Assembly: GCF_000719975.1 (NCBI RefSeq)
Contig: NZ_JOIJ01000009.1
Coordinates: 1-64,000 of the forward strand
DNA length: 64,000 nucleotides
DNA from: Prauserella rugosa
GTDB taxonomy: Bacteria > Actinomycetota > Actinomycetes > Mycobacteriales > Pseudonocardiaceae
Direction: 5' to 3'
Positions 35,636 to 49,417 of this stretch are shown piece after piece. Position numbers and translations under genes: made by a program. Every line of letters begins with the position of its first letter. Within the stretch, counting starts at the first letter, position 1. The notes below the pieces were generated by a model, which worked only from the letters and a program-made list of their open reading frames with translations, was not told the DNA's origin and ran no database searches.

Positions 35636-36457
35636 ATGGCGACCGACGCCGACAAGATCAAGGTGACGATTCTGCCGACCGGCACGATGCACGCAGACCT
35701 GACGTGGCTGCTCATCGATCCGCAGCGAATGGCGACGCGCAGCAACCCCGGCAGGCAGAAGGACTGGGTGCCCGTACCGACGCACGTGGTCTACATCGAA
35801 CACCCCGACGGTACGAAGCTGCTGTGGGACGCCGGTGTCCCGCGGGACTGGGAACAACGGTGGGGTCCGACCGGCCTGGACCAGTACTTCCCGGTGGACG
35901 AGGTGACCGACGACATGTGGCTGGATTCGCGGCTCGAACAGCTCGACCTCGAACCGGGCGACATCGACTACCTGCTGCTGTCGCACCTGCACATGGACCA
36001 CGCCGCGAACGCCAAGATGTGGCAGGACACCGGGACGCGGATCGTGGTCGACCAGGCCGAGAAGGACGGTGCGCTGAGCTTCGACGGCTACAACAAGGGC
36101 GCGCACATCAAGTCCGACTACGACGGACTCGAGCTGGACACGATCGCCGAGGACACCGAGCTGCTGCCGGGCATCACGCTGCTGCGCACGCCGGGGCACA
36201 CCTGGGGCACGCTGTCGCTGAAGGTCGATCTGGCCGACAGCGGTCCCATGCTGTTCACCTCGGACTCGCTGTATCTGCGGGAGAGCTACGGGCCGCCGCC
36301 CATCGCCGCGGGCATCGTCTACGACACCGTCGCCTGGTTCGCGTCGGTCGAGAAGATCCGCGCGATCGAGGAGCAGACCGGCGCCACGATCGTGTTCGGC
36401 CACGCCGCCGACCAGATGGCCGAGCTCAGGACCGGGCCCGGCAACTACTACACGTGA
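35636..36457 (+). CDS. metallo-beta-lactamase-fold hydrolase, N-acyl-homoserine-lactonase family
   Basis: 273 residues. The dinuclear zinc site is complete: HLHMDH (about residues 119-124), His in LLRTPGHTWGT, Asp in LFTSDSLYL and His in IVFGHAADQ. TGTMHADLTWLL at the N-terminus and VYIEHPDGTKLLWDAGVP are typical of AiiA-like lactonases. It probably opens a lactone ring, but the natural substrate is uncertain; AHL signals are not produced by these bacteria, so quorum quenching or a catabolic lactone are both options. It is followed closely (31 bp) by an FmdB protein and then a GntR regulator. Confidence 0.85.
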   Translation: MATDADKIKVTILPTGTMHADLTWLLIDPQRMATRSNPGRQKDWVPVPTHVVYIEHPDGTKLLWDAGVPRDWEQRWGPTGLDQYFPVDEVTDDMWLDSRLEQLDLEPGDIDYLLLSHLHMDHAANAKMWQDTGTRIVVDQAEKDGALSFDGYNKGAHIKSDYDGLELDTIAEDTELLPGITLLRTPGHTWGTLSLKVDLADSGPMLFTSDSLYLRESYGPPPIAAGIVYDTVAWFASVEKIRAIEEQTGATIVFGHAADQMAELRTGPGNYYT

Positions 36458-36488
36458 CCCGCGCGGAGAACGGGAAAAGGAGGCGATG

Positions 36489-36944
36489 ATGCCCCTGTTC
36501 GACTACCGATGCGGATGTGGCGCGCGGTTCGAACGACTCCAGCCGAGCTGGCGTTCGGCCGACCCGGACTGTCCCGCATGCGGGGACACCGTGCACCGGC
36601 TGCCCGGCTCGGTGGCGCTCACCGGGTCGGCGCGACCACCGGCGGGCCCCGACGAGGCGCCCACGTCGTGGGAGGGCACCGGGCGCGGCGATCGCGAGTA
36701 CGTCGCCGCGTGGCGGCGGACGTTGGAGAACCGGCAACGCCTGGCGGAGAAGTACCCGGAGCTGTCGACGAAACGGGACGCCATCGCGGCGCACGAGGGC
36801 CGGTTCGAACGGGCGCCGCTGACGTACCGCGAACTCGCCGGCCGTGCGGCCACGTCCGGGGACGCGACGCGAGGGGCGGCCGAGGCGGCACGCGCACGCC
36901 GGCCCGGAGCGGCGAACGCCGGGACGTCCGGTGGCGATGCCTAG
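36489..36944 (+). CDS. FmdB family zinc-ribbon protein
   Basis: 151 residues. The first 45 form a CxxC-type zinc ribbon (MPLFDYRCGCGARFERL then DPDCPACGDTVHRLPGS), the hallmark of FmdB putative regulatory proteins first seen with formamidase/acetamidase genes. The remaining 100 residues are helical and Ala/Arg-rich, with a possible coiled coil (YVAAWRRTLENRQRLAEKYPEL). ATG at 36489 is preferred over 36486 for spacing to aaaggagg. It sits between the lactonase-fold gene and the GntR gene and is probably co-transcribed with them. Confidence 0.82.
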   Translation: MPLFDYRCGCGARFERLQPSWRSADPDCPACGDTVHRLPGSVALTGSARPPAGPDEAPTSWEGTGRGDREYVAAWRRTLENRQRLAEKYPELSTKRDAIAAHEGRFERAPLTYRELAGRAATSGDATRGAAEAARARRPGAANAGTSGGDA

Positions 36945-36953
36945 AATCGCCGG

Positions 36954-37667
36954 GTGAGCGAGAACGCGGGTCAGGCGCCGCGCCGGCGCGCGGGCGCGGC
37001 GCGGGGTGGACCGTTCGGCGAGAAGCAACAGCTCAGCGAACGGGTCGCCGCCTACGTTCGCGAAGGCATCATGGTCGGCGAGTTCCCTCCGGGGGAGTTC
37101 GTGCGCACCGAGCATCTGGCCGCACAGCTCGGCGTGAGCCAGACCCCGGTGCGTGAGGCGCTGATGATCCTGCACAGCGAAGGCTCCGTGCGGTGGGAGC
37201 CGCGGCGCGGATACCGCGTCGTGGCCCTCACCGCGCGCGACGTGCGCGACCTGTTCCACGTCCAGGCCTACATCGCAGGCGAACTGGCCGCGCGCGCGGC
37301 CACGCACCTCGACGGCGCCGAGATCGCGCGGCTGGAGGCGGTGCAGTCCGAGCTCGTCGAGGCCGAAGGAGCCGGAGACACCGAACTCGTCGACCGGCTG
37401 AACCACGAGATCCACCGCACCGTCAACAAGGCCTCCGGGTCCATGCGGATGGCATCGCTGCTGAACCTCACGGTCAACTACGTGCCGCTGCGCTTCTTCG
37501 GCACCATCGAAGGGTGGCCGTCGGCGTCGGTGCACGACCACGGGGCCGTGCTGTCCGCATTCGCCGCCCGGGACGCCGACGCGGCGCGCGCGGCGATGGT
37601 GGCGCACATCGAGCACATCGGCGAACTGCTCGTCGCCCACCTGGCCAAACACGGCATCGTGTCCTGA
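36954..37667 (+). CDS. GntR family regulator, FadR subfamily (FCD domain)
   Basis: 237 residues from a GTG start. It has an N-terminal winged helix (SERVAAYVREGIMVGEFPPG, LAAQLGVSQTPVREALMILH, VRWEPRRGYRV) and an all-helical FCD effector domain (about 95-235) with the metal/ligand His pattern (LNHEIHRTVN, HDHGAVLSAFAARD, HIEHIGELL). It likely controls the neighbouring acyl-CoA/lactonase genes, possibly through the ATTCTATAGAAT site. The inducer would be an organic acid or acyl-CoA. It ends 302 bp before the giant carboxylase gene. Confidence 0.9.
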   Translation: MSENAGQAPRRRAGAARGGPFGEKQQLSERVAAYVREGIMVGEFPPGEFVRTEHLAAQLGVSQTPVREALMILHSEGSVRWEPRRGYRVVALTARDVRDLFHVQAYIAGELAARAATHLDGAEIARLEAVQSELVEAEGAGDTELVDRLNHEIHRTVNKASGSMRMASLLNLTVNYVPLRFFGTIEGWPSASVHDHGAVLSAFAARDADAARAAMVAHIEHIGELLVAHLAKHGIVS

Positions 37668-37793
37668 GCCCGGGTCGCCGCGTGGCGTGCCGGGGGGTCC
37701 CGGTCCGCCGGGCGAATCCACCGTGAACCCGCGCGCGTCCCCGATGAACATCCCGTTGCGGTTGCGGATCGGCCCGGGCGCGGTGTCGCCGAT

Positions 37794-37812
37794 TTTGGTG
37801 GGTTCCTACAAA
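37794..37812. promoter_or_regulatory. imperfect palindrome upstream of the carboxylase gene
   Basis: TTTGGTGGGTTCCTACAAA is an A/T-ended imperfect dyad inside a strongly GC-rich 302-bp spacer (37668-37969), 158 bp before the carboxylase start. It may be an operator for fatty-acid control; the regulator is unknown. Confidence 0.4.
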
Positions 37813-37969
37813 CGGCCCCGGCGCGACGTGGCGGGTGCGATCATTCCGATGTCCCCCGTCCTCCGGGGAAGGTGGGGTGTGCGGGCGGACGTGTGCCGCG
37901 AACCCGGCGCGTCCGCTCTCGTCACCGCGATTACCCGACGCGAGAAGCAGGTTGTGAGGTTTGCCGAGC

Positions 37970-43483
<5,514 letters not shown>

Positions 43484-43495
43484 CGAACCGTATGC

Positions 43496-43540
43496 GAAGG
43501 GCCCGGGGACCCCGGCAGCAACCGGGTCCCCGGGCCCTTC
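43496..43540. terminator. hairpin terminator after the carboxylase gene
   Basis: Arms gaagggcccggggaccc (43496-43512) and gggtccccgggcccttc (43524-43540) pair over 17 bp, extended by an inner cgg/ccg after a bulge. It lies between convergent genes and can serve both. Confidence 0.9.
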
Positions 43541-43559
43541 GGCGTCGACGGTGGGCGGC

Positions 43560-44486
43560 TCAGGCGTGCTGTGCCGGCTCGGCCTCGTGCTCGCCGTCGG
43601 TCTCGCCTGCCAGCCGGTTGATGCGGCGTTCCTCGCGGATCGAGCGCACCGCGGCGGTGAGGGCGACGGCCCACAGCACGACCACCGCGGCCAGCACGGC
43701 GACGATCAGGCCGGACGAGGCGTCGAAGGACGACAGCAGCGTTCGGGTGTTGGTGAACACGATCAGCCCGCCCGCGGCGGCACCGAGGAGCCGCGGTGGC
43801 AGCTTCCGCACGAGCCACGCGGCGAAGGGCGCGGCGATGATCCCGCCGATCATCAGCCCCGCGACGACCGTGTAGTTCATCCCGTCCTCGTGGGACAGGG
43901 CCACGAGGAAGCCCGCGCTGGCGGCCAGGGCCACGATGAACTCCGAGGTGTCGACCGAGCCGACGACCTTGCGCGGTTCGAGCCGGCCCGACGACAGCAG
44001 GGTCGTGGTGGCCACGGGACCCCAGCCGCCACCGCCGCTGGCGTCGACGAAACCGGCGACCACCCCCAGGGGTGCCAGGAACCGAGCGCCGGGTCGCTTG
44101 GCCGTGATGAGGCTGCCGAGGGTGAGGAACGCGAAGCGGATCAGCACGTACAGCCCGAGCAGCAGCAGGATGGTGGAGATCCACACCTCGGCCGACGAGG
44201 TCGCCAGCGACGTGAGGACGTAGGCCCCGAGGACGGCGCCGACCGCGCCGGGCAACGCGAGGGTGCCGACGACGCGCCAGTCGACGTTGCGCATCTTCCA
44301 GTGGGACAGACCGGACGCCAGGGACGTGCCCACCTCGGCGAGGTGCACCGCCGCGGACGCCACCGCGGGTGCGGTGCCCGCAGCCAGGAGCGTCGTCGTC
44401 GCGGTGACGCCGAAGGCCATACCGAGCGATCCGTCGACCATTTGGGCCAGGAATCCGGCCAGACCGAACAACAGAAGTGTTTGCAT
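43560..44486 (-). CDS. sulfite exporter TauE/SafE family protein
   Basis: 308 residues from the ATG at 44486, which has cgaggtcggc upstream; a TTG at 44501 is possible. Eight to nine membrane helices arranged as two DUF81 repeats: LAGFLAQMVDGSLGMAFGVT with GMAFGV, and GVVAGFVDASGGGGWGPV with the repeated Gly-rich GGGGWGPV. HLAEVGTSLASG and SVDTSEFIVAL are further family marks. TauE/SafE proteins export sulfite, sulfoacetate or similar anions. With an ssuD system 29 kb away, sulfite export is plausible but not proven. Its leader holds four short direct repeats. Confidence 0.9.
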   Translation of the reverse strand: MQTLLLFGLAGFLAQMVDGSLGMAFGVTATTTLLAAGTAPAVASAAVHLAEVGTSLASGLSHWKMRNVDWRVVGTLALPGAVGAVLGAYVLTSLATSSAEVWISTILLLLGLYVLIRFAFLTLGSLITAKRPGARFLAPLGVVAGFVDASGGGGWGPVATTTLLSSGRLEPRKVVGSVDTSEFIVALAASAGFLVALSHEDGMNYTVVAGLMIGGIIAAPFAAWLVRKLPPRLLGAAAGGLIVFTNTRTLLSSFDASSGLIVAVLAAVVVLWAVALTAAVRSIREERRINRLAGETDGEHEAEPAQHA

Positions 44487-44495
44487 GCCGACCTC

Positions 44496-44539
44496 GGTCA
44501 ATCAAGGGGTCAATCAGGGGTCAATCAAAGGGTCAATCA
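44496..44539. repeat. four direct repeats of ggtcaatca in the TauE/SafE leader
   Basis: Copies start at 44496, 44508, 44519 and 44531 (spacing 12, 11, 12 bp), roughly one helical turn apart, just upstream of the exporter start. This looks like a multi-site regulator binding region. The rest of the spacer to 44850 contains an AT-rich tract at about 44720-44770 with two gaaaagaa copies and no gene. Confidence 0.75.
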
Positions 44540-44850
44540 GGGTGTTCGAAGGGTCGAAGACTCCAGGCGGAGAATGACGATTCCCGGAAATGTGCGGTTT
44601 CGGGTGTGGCCGCCGCGAGATCAGCGAGAAAACACGCGCCGGTCACGGCCCTCGATCGTGACACAGTATTCCGCCGCCGGTCCACCGGGACTCGCATTCC
44701 GGGATCGTGGCCGAACACACATTCTTGCTAACTAGGTGAAAAGAAGATTTTTAACGACGAGAAAAGAAACCCCTGCCTGTTCCGGGCCGTGGGAAGTCGG
44801 GTGAGATGGTCGGCGGCGTCGTAGTGTTCCGGGCGAGACGAAAGTGAGGC

Positions 44851-46056
44851 ATGCGAGTGGGTAGGCAGCTACCGGCGTCGGTCCGGGACGTCCCGGGTGC
44901 GGGCGGAGTCAGGGAGTCGAACGCCGCGGCGGTGCTCGCCGCGGCACGGACCGACGGTCCGCTGTCGCGAGCGGAGATCGCGCGGCTGACGGGGCTGAGC
45001 ATGCCGACGGTGAGCAGGCAGGTCGCCACCCTCACCGACCTCGACCTCCTGCGTGAGGCCCCGGAGAACGCCACCGGGGGAGGGATCGGCAGGCCCACGG
45101 TGCCGGTGCGGCTCAACGACGACGTCATCGCCGCCTGCGGTGTGCACATCGGGATCGTGACCACCACCTACGGACTGACCAACCTGTCCGGCGAGCTGCT
45201 CGGCAGCGAACGGATCCCCACGCCGAAAGGCTCGGCCGAGGACGTGCTGCGCGCGATCGGCGACGAGGTGAGCACGTTTCTCGCCGAGTGGCCGCAGCGC
45301 CGCATCATCGGCGTCGGGCTGGCCATCGGTGGTCAGGTGGAGGCCGAGCACGGGTTGCTCGAGCACGGACCGCTGGGATGGCACGGTGTGCCGGCCAAGG
45401 CGCTGCTCGAGGAGGTGACCGGTCTGCCGGTGCACCTGGACGGGCACGTGCCCGCCATGGCGACCGCCGAGCTGCTGTTCGGCGTGTCCGGGCGGGCGTC
45501 GAGCTCGCTGTACTTCTACGCCCGCGAGATGGTGGGTGTCGCGATCGCGGTCGACGGTGTCCTGCACCGCGGGCCCGGGCAGTCGGGCAGCATCGCGCAC
45601 CTGCCGATCGGCAGCGACGTGGTCTGCGACTGCGGCCGCACCGGCTGCCTCGAGGCGACCGTCGCCGAGCGGGCCGTCGTCGAACGTGCCAGGAAGGCCG
45701 GAGTCACCGGCGGCACCGAGCTGCGCGACCTCGTGGAGGCCGCCGAGTCCGACCCCGCGGCCGCGGAGATCCTCGCCGAGCGGGCGAGAGCGCTCGGGCG
45801 CGCGATCGCGATGACCCGCGATCTGGTGAATCCCGAACTGGTCGTGCTGGGTGGCCAGGCGATCACCGAAGCGCCCGAATATCTCGACACGGTGCTCGAC
45901 GAATTCGCCGCCAACACCGTTCTGCCAGGAAAAGATCTGGTCGTGATGACGCAATTCGGGCGAAACGTTCAGGCCATGGCCGCGTGCACGGGGCTGCTCA
46001 CCCAGTTGTACGACCACCCGTTGTCGATGTTGGGCGCCGACTCGCTGCGCGACTGA
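44851..46056 (+). CDS. ROK family transcriptional regulator
   Basis: 401 residues. The N-terminal winged helix (AVLAAARTDGPLSRAEIARL, GLSMPTVSRQVATLTDLDLL) is followed by a ROK sugar-kinase-like domain (about 90-395) with GVGLAIGGQV, HLDGHVPAMATAELL, the zinc motif CDCGRTGCLE and LVVLGGQAI. The ATP-phosphate motif DxGxT is replaced by HIGIVTT, so it is a regulator and not a kinase. Such XylR/NagC-type proteins respond to sugars. The next gene on the strand is pyruvate oxidase; the TauE/SafE gene diverges upstream, and either could be the target. Confidence 0.88.
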   Translation: MRVGRQLPASVRDVPGAGGVRESNAAAVLAAARTDGPLSRAEIARLTGLSMPTVSRQVATLTDLDLLREAPENATGGGIGRPTVPVRLNDDVIAACGVHIGIVTTTYGLTNLSGELLGSERIPTPKGSAEDVLRAIGDEVSTFLAEWPQRRIIGVGLAIGGQVEAEHGLLEHGPLGWHGVPAKALLEEVTGLPVHLDGHVPAMATAELLFGVSGRASSSLYFYAREMVGVAIAVDGVLHRGPGQSGSIAHLPIGSDVVCDCGRTGCLEATVAERAVVERARKAGVTGGTELRDLVEAAESDPAAAEILAERARALGRAIAMTRDLVNPELVVLGGQAITEAPEYLDTVLDEFAANTVLPGKDLVVMTQFGRNVQAMAACTGLLTQLYDHPLSMLGADSLRD

Positions 46057-46075
46057 CCGGAGCCCGTTTCTCGGC

Positions 46076-46105
46076 GGCGCTGACCGGCGCTGATCGGCGC
46101 TGTCC
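46076..46105. repeat. three 10-bp direct repeats upstream of poxB
   Basis: ggcgctgacc, ggcgctgatc, ggcgctgtcc in tandem, in the 178-bp spacer between the ROK gene and the pyruvate oxidase gene. Confidence 0.6.
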
Positions 46106-46234
46106 ACTGCGGACCGGCCGGGAGGCGCTGCGCGCCGCGGTGATCTGTCCGCACGCGCTTCGGATCGCGGGACGGCCGCCGCGCATCGACAATCGAGCGG
46201 GACCGGCAGTCGATGCGTGGAAGGGAAGTGCGAC

Positions 46235-47974
46235 ATGGCCAGAGCCTCGGTCGCCGATCAGTTCATCGAGGTACTGGTACAGGCCGGAGTGTCTCGCATC
46301 TACGGGGTGGTCGGGGACAGCCTGAACCCGATCGTCGACGCGGTGCGCCGCACGGCCGGGATCGAATGGGTGCACGTGCGCAACGAGGAGGCCGGGGCGT
46401 TCGCCGCGGCGGCCGAGGCGCAGCTGACGGGGAAGCTCGCCGTGTGCGCCGGCAGCTGCGGGCCCGGCAACACGCACCTGGTGCAGGGCCTCTACGACGC
46501 CCACCGCAGCGGCGCACCCGTGCTGGCGCTCGCCTCGCACATCCCGTCGAGCCAGATCGGCACGGGCTTCTTCCAGGAGACCCATCCCGAACGGCTCTTC
46601 GTCGACTGCAGTGGGTACTGCGAGACGATCAGTACGCCGGAACAGGTGCCGCGCGTACCCCGCATCGCGATCCAGCACGCTCTCGCAGGCGGCGGGGTGT
46701 CGGTGCTGGTGATGCCGGGCGACGTCGCACACCACGACGCCGCGGGACCCACGGGGCGGAGCACGTTCATCACCGAACGCGCGGTGGCCGTGCCTCCCCG
46801 CGGGCAGGTCGAGGCTCTGGCCGAGGCCCTGAACCGAGCGCGGACCGTGACGCTGTTCTGCGGGGCAGGTGTCGCGGGCGCCCACCGCGAGGTGATGGAA
46901 CTCGCCGAGCGGGTGCACGCACCGGTCGGGCATTCGTTGCGTGGCAAGGAATGGGTGCAGTACGACAACCCCTACGACGTCGGCATGAGCGGACTGCTCG
47001 GCTACGGGGCGTGCTATCGCGCGACGCAGGACGCCGACCTGCTGGTGCTGCTGGGCACCGACTTCCCCTACGACGGGTTCCTGCCGCTGGAACGCACCGT
47101 GCAGGTGGACCACGACGCCGGCAGGCTCGGCAGGCGCACGCCGCTCGAGCTCGGCGTGCACGGCGACGTCGGGGAGACGCTGCGGGCCGTGCTGCCGCTC
47201 GTGGAACAGAAGACCGACCGCCGCTTCCTCGACGACATGCTGCGCGAACACTGCCGCTCACTGGAGACGGTGGTCGACGCCTACACCAAGGACGTCGGGG
47301 ACCGCACGCCGATCCACCCGGAGTACGTCGCCGACGTGCTGGACGACCTGGCCGCCGACGACGCCGTGTTCACCGTCGACACCGGGATGTGCAACGTGTG
47401 GGCGGCGCGCTATCTCACCCCCAACGGGCGCAGGCGGGTCATCGGGTCGTTCCTGCACGGCACGATGGCCAACGCGCTGCCGCACGCGGTCGGGGCGCAG
47501 CTGGCGTATCCGGACCGGCAGGTCGTGTCGATGTCCGGCGACGGCGGTCTGGCCATGCTCCTCGGGGAACTGCTCACCGTCCGGCTGCACGACCTGCCGG
47601 TGAAGATCGTGCTGTTCAACAACGCCTCGCTCGGCATGGTGAAACTGGAGATGCTGGTCGAAGGCCTGCCCGACCACGAGACCGACCACGCAGGCGTGGA
47701 CTACGCCGCGATCGCCGAGGGCGCGGGCATTCCGGCCGTCCGGGTCACCGATCCCGGTCAGGTGCGCACCGCGCTGGCCGACGCCCTCGCGGCGCCGGGT
47801 CCGGCACTCGTCGACGTGGTCACCGACCCGAACGCGCTGTCGATGCCCCCGCACATTACCGCGCAGCAGATGAAGGGTTTCGCGCTGGCGGCGAGCAAGG
47901 TCGTGCTGGGCGGCGGCGTCGGCAAGATGGTCGAGCTGGCCCGGTCGAACCTGCGCAACATCCCGCGTCCCTAG
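46235..47974 (+). CDS. poxB: thiamine-diphosphate enzyme, pyruvate oxidase/dehydrogenase (quinone) type
   Basis: 579 residues from the ATG at 46235 with ggaagggaagt upstream. The three ThDP domains are visible: PYR (about 1-170, YGVVGDSLNPIVDAVRRT, the catalytic Glu in VRNEEAGAFAAAAEAQLTG), the central FAD-binding domain (about 185-340), and PP (about 360-540) with the ThDP motif SGDGGLAMLLGELLT continuing to VLFNNASLGMVKLE. PoxB-type enzymes decarboxylate pyruvate to acetate and CO2 and pass electrons to membrane quinone through a C-terminal helix. The tail here (MKGFALAASKVVLGGG) is consistent. Other ThDP enzymes (acetolactate synthase) are less likely because of the FFQETHPERLF segment. 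Confidence 0.9.
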   Translation: MARASVADQFIEVLVQAGVSRIYGVVGDSLNPIVDAVRRTAGIEWVHVRNEEAGAFAAAAEAQLTGKLAVCAGSCGPGNTHLVQGLYDAHRSGAPVLALASHIPSSQIGTGFFQETHPERLFVDCSGYCETISTPEQVPRVPRIAIQHALAGGGVSVLVMPGDVAHHDAAGPTGRSTFITERAVAVPPRGQVEALAEALNRARTVTLFCGAGVAGAHREVMELAERVHAPVGHSLRGKEWVQYDNPYDVGMSGLLGYGACYRATQDADLLVLLGTDFPYDGFLPLERTVQVDHDAGRLGRRTPLELGVHGDVGETLRAVLPLVEQKTDRRFLDDMLREHCRSLETVVDAYTKDVGDRTPIHPEYVADVLDDLAADDAVFTVDTGMCNVWAARYLTPNGRRRVIGSFLHGTMANALPHAVGAQLAYPDRQVVSMSGDGGLAMLLGELLTVRLHDLPVKIVLFNNASLGMVKLEMLVEGLPDHETDHAGVDYAAIAEGAGIPAVRVTDPGQVRTALADALAAPGPALVDVVTDPNALSMPPHITAQQMKGFALAASKVVLGGGVGKMVELARSNLRNIPRP

Positions 47975-47990
47975 TTCCTGGTTCGGACCG

Positions 47991-48023
47991 CGAGCCCGGC
48001 GGTGCACCCCGCCGCCGGGCTCG
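47991..48023. terminator. hairpin terminator after poxB
   Basis: Arms cgagcccggcgg (47991-48002) and ccgccgggctcg (48012-48023) pair perfectly over 12 bp. It begins 17 bp after the stop codon. Confidence 0.85.
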
Positions 48024-48036
48024 GGCGGCGGGTGCA

Positions 48037-48071
48037 GGCTGATTGCGGACCGGTCCTGTCCGCAATCAGCC
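48037..48071. promoter_or_regulatory. perfect 14-bp inverted repeat upstream of the DinB gene
   Basis: ggctgattgcggac and gtccgcaatcagcc flank a 7-base centre. It lies 44 bp upstream of the DinB-family start and is followed immediately by a second hairpin. It could be an operator or an RNA stem in the leader. Confidence 0.7.
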
Positions 48072-48076
48072 GTAGC

Positions 48077-48107
48077 GTCCCTCGCAGAGCACCGGATGCG
48101 AAGGGAC
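48077..48107 (+). promoter_or_regulatory. hairpin that covers the DinB ribosome-binding site
   Basis: gtccctcgca (48077-48086) can pair with tgcgaagggac (48097-48107) with one bulged A. The right arm contains the gaaggga ribosome site, 8 bp ahead of the ATG at 48115. This would mask translation initiation when folded. Confidence 0.6.
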
Positions 48108-48114
48108 ACCCGCG

Positions 48115-48687
48115 ATGACGAACAGCAACCCGACGAAGACCAACCCGACGAACACAGCAGCGACGACAGCAGTGATGACACCGCCGGCAGCATCGCCGTC
48201 CCGGCGGGAACGCGACGACCTGGCGGGACTGCTCGAGCGGCAGCGCTCGTTCCTGCGCTACACCACGGCCGGCCTCGACGACGACCGGGCGACGCGGCGC
48301 ACCACCGTGAGCGAACTGACGCTCGCCGGACTCGTCAAGCACGTCGCCGCCACCGAACGCGCGTGGATCGCCTTCGCCGGCGGCGACACCGCGGCCGTGT
48401 CGCCCGAGGGCGCCGAGCGCTGGGCCGACGAGTTCCGCATGCTGCCCGGCGAAACACTCGCCGGGCTGCTCGAGGCCTACGCCGACACGGCGCGCGCCAC
48501 CGAGCGTTTCCTTGCCACCGCCGAGCTGGACGCGACCCACCCGTTGCCCGAGGCGCCGTGGTTCGAACCGGGTTCCCGGTGGTCGGTGCGGCAGGTCCTG
48601 CTGCACATCGCGGTCGAGACCGCCCAGCACGCGGGGCACGCCGACATCATCCGCGAGTCGCTCGACGGTCAGCGCACGATGGGCTGA
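48115..48687 (+). CDS. DinB family protein (DUF664-type, putative metal/mycothiol-dependent)
   Basis: 190 residues. After an Asn/Thr/Pro-rich start (about 1-30), a four-helix DinB bundle follows: LAGLLERQRSFLRYTTAGLD, LTLAGLVKHVAATERAWIAF with the first conserved His, and VRQVLLHIAVETAQHAGHADIIRESLDGQ with the other two His residues (H-x-x-x-E-x-x-x-H form). Actinobacterial members of this group bind a divalent metal and several use mycothiol. The substrate is unknown. Its leader contains two consecutive inverted repeats, the second overlapping the ribosome site. Confidence 0.88.
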   Translation: MTNSNPTKTNPTNTAATTAVMTPPAASPSRRERDDLAGLLERQRSFLRYTTAGLDDDRATRRTTVSELTLAGLVKHVAATERAWIAFAGGDTAAVSPEGAERWADEFRMLPGETLAGLLEAYADTARATERFLATAELDATHPLPEAPWFEPGSRWSVRQVLLHIAVETAQHAGHADIIRESLDGQRTMG

Positions 48688-48709
48688 CCGGCCTGCGGGT
48701 ACGGCGGCC

Positions 48710-49345
48710 TCAGGCGGGCTGGCGATGCAGCAGGGCGACGACCTCCTCGTCGGTCACCGGCCGGAAGTCGCGGTACCAGTTGCCCACCGCGCGCATCCAC
48801 ACCCGCGGATTGGGGCACACCGTGTGGTCGGTCGAGGAGGCCAGTTCCTCCAGCACGTCGGCGGGAGCCACGGGCACCGCCAACGTCAGCCACCGCGCGC
48901 CGCGCGTGGCGACCGAACGCAGCGCCGCGCGCGTCGTCGCACCCGTGGCCACCCCGTCGTCGACGACGACCACGGAGCGGTCACGCAGTGTCGCGGGCGG
49001 GCGGTTCCGGCGGAGCAGTGCCGCCGTCCGTTCGAGTTCCGGGAACGCGCGGGCGGCCGCCTCGTCGACGTCGGCGGGACCCAGCCGGCGTTGGCGCATC
49101 ACGTCGGGGTTGGTGACGACGGTCCCGCCCTCGGCGATCGCGCCGAGGGCCAGCTCCGGATCGCGGGGCACACCGAGTTTGCGCACCGGGATGATGTCCA
49201 GGTCGCCGCCGATGGTGTCGGCGACCTCGCGTGCGACGACCACGCCACCGCGCGGAAGGCCGAGCACCAGCGGCCGCTGACCGTCGAGGTAGCGGAGGCG
49301 GGCGGCCAGCTCGCGGCCGGCGTCGCGGCGATCGGCGAACTCCAT
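48710..49345 (-). CDS. phosphoribosyltransferase domain protein
   Basis: 211 residues from the ATG at 49345 with cggagcctgcg upstream; a start at 49375 is possible. It has a type-I PRTase fold: LVLGLPRGGVVVAREVADTI, the LDIIPVRKLGVPRDPELALGA segment, and the PRPP loop VVVVDDGVATGAT (about residues 128-140). This matches the dienelactone-hydrolase-associated or stand-alone PRTase family common in actinobacterial stress (dormancy-type) loci; the acceptor base is unknown. It is convergent with the DinB gene, with only 22 bp between the stops. Confidence 0.87.
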   Translation of the reverse strand: MEFADRRDAGRELAARLRYLDGQRPLVLGLPRGGVVVAREVADTIGGDLDIIPVRKLGVPRDPELALGAIAEGGTVVTNPDVMRQRRLGPADVDEAAARAFPELERTAALLRRNRPPATLRDRSVVVVDDGVATGATTRAALRSVATRGARWLTLAVPVAPADVLEELASSTDHTVCPNPRVWMRAVGNWYRDFRPVTDEEVVALLHRQPA

Positions 49346-49417
49346 CGCAGGCTCCGTGCATGGGGGTGACTGCACCGTCCAGGATGCGCGCGCCGGCGCC
49401 GGGTGTAAACCGTGGTG

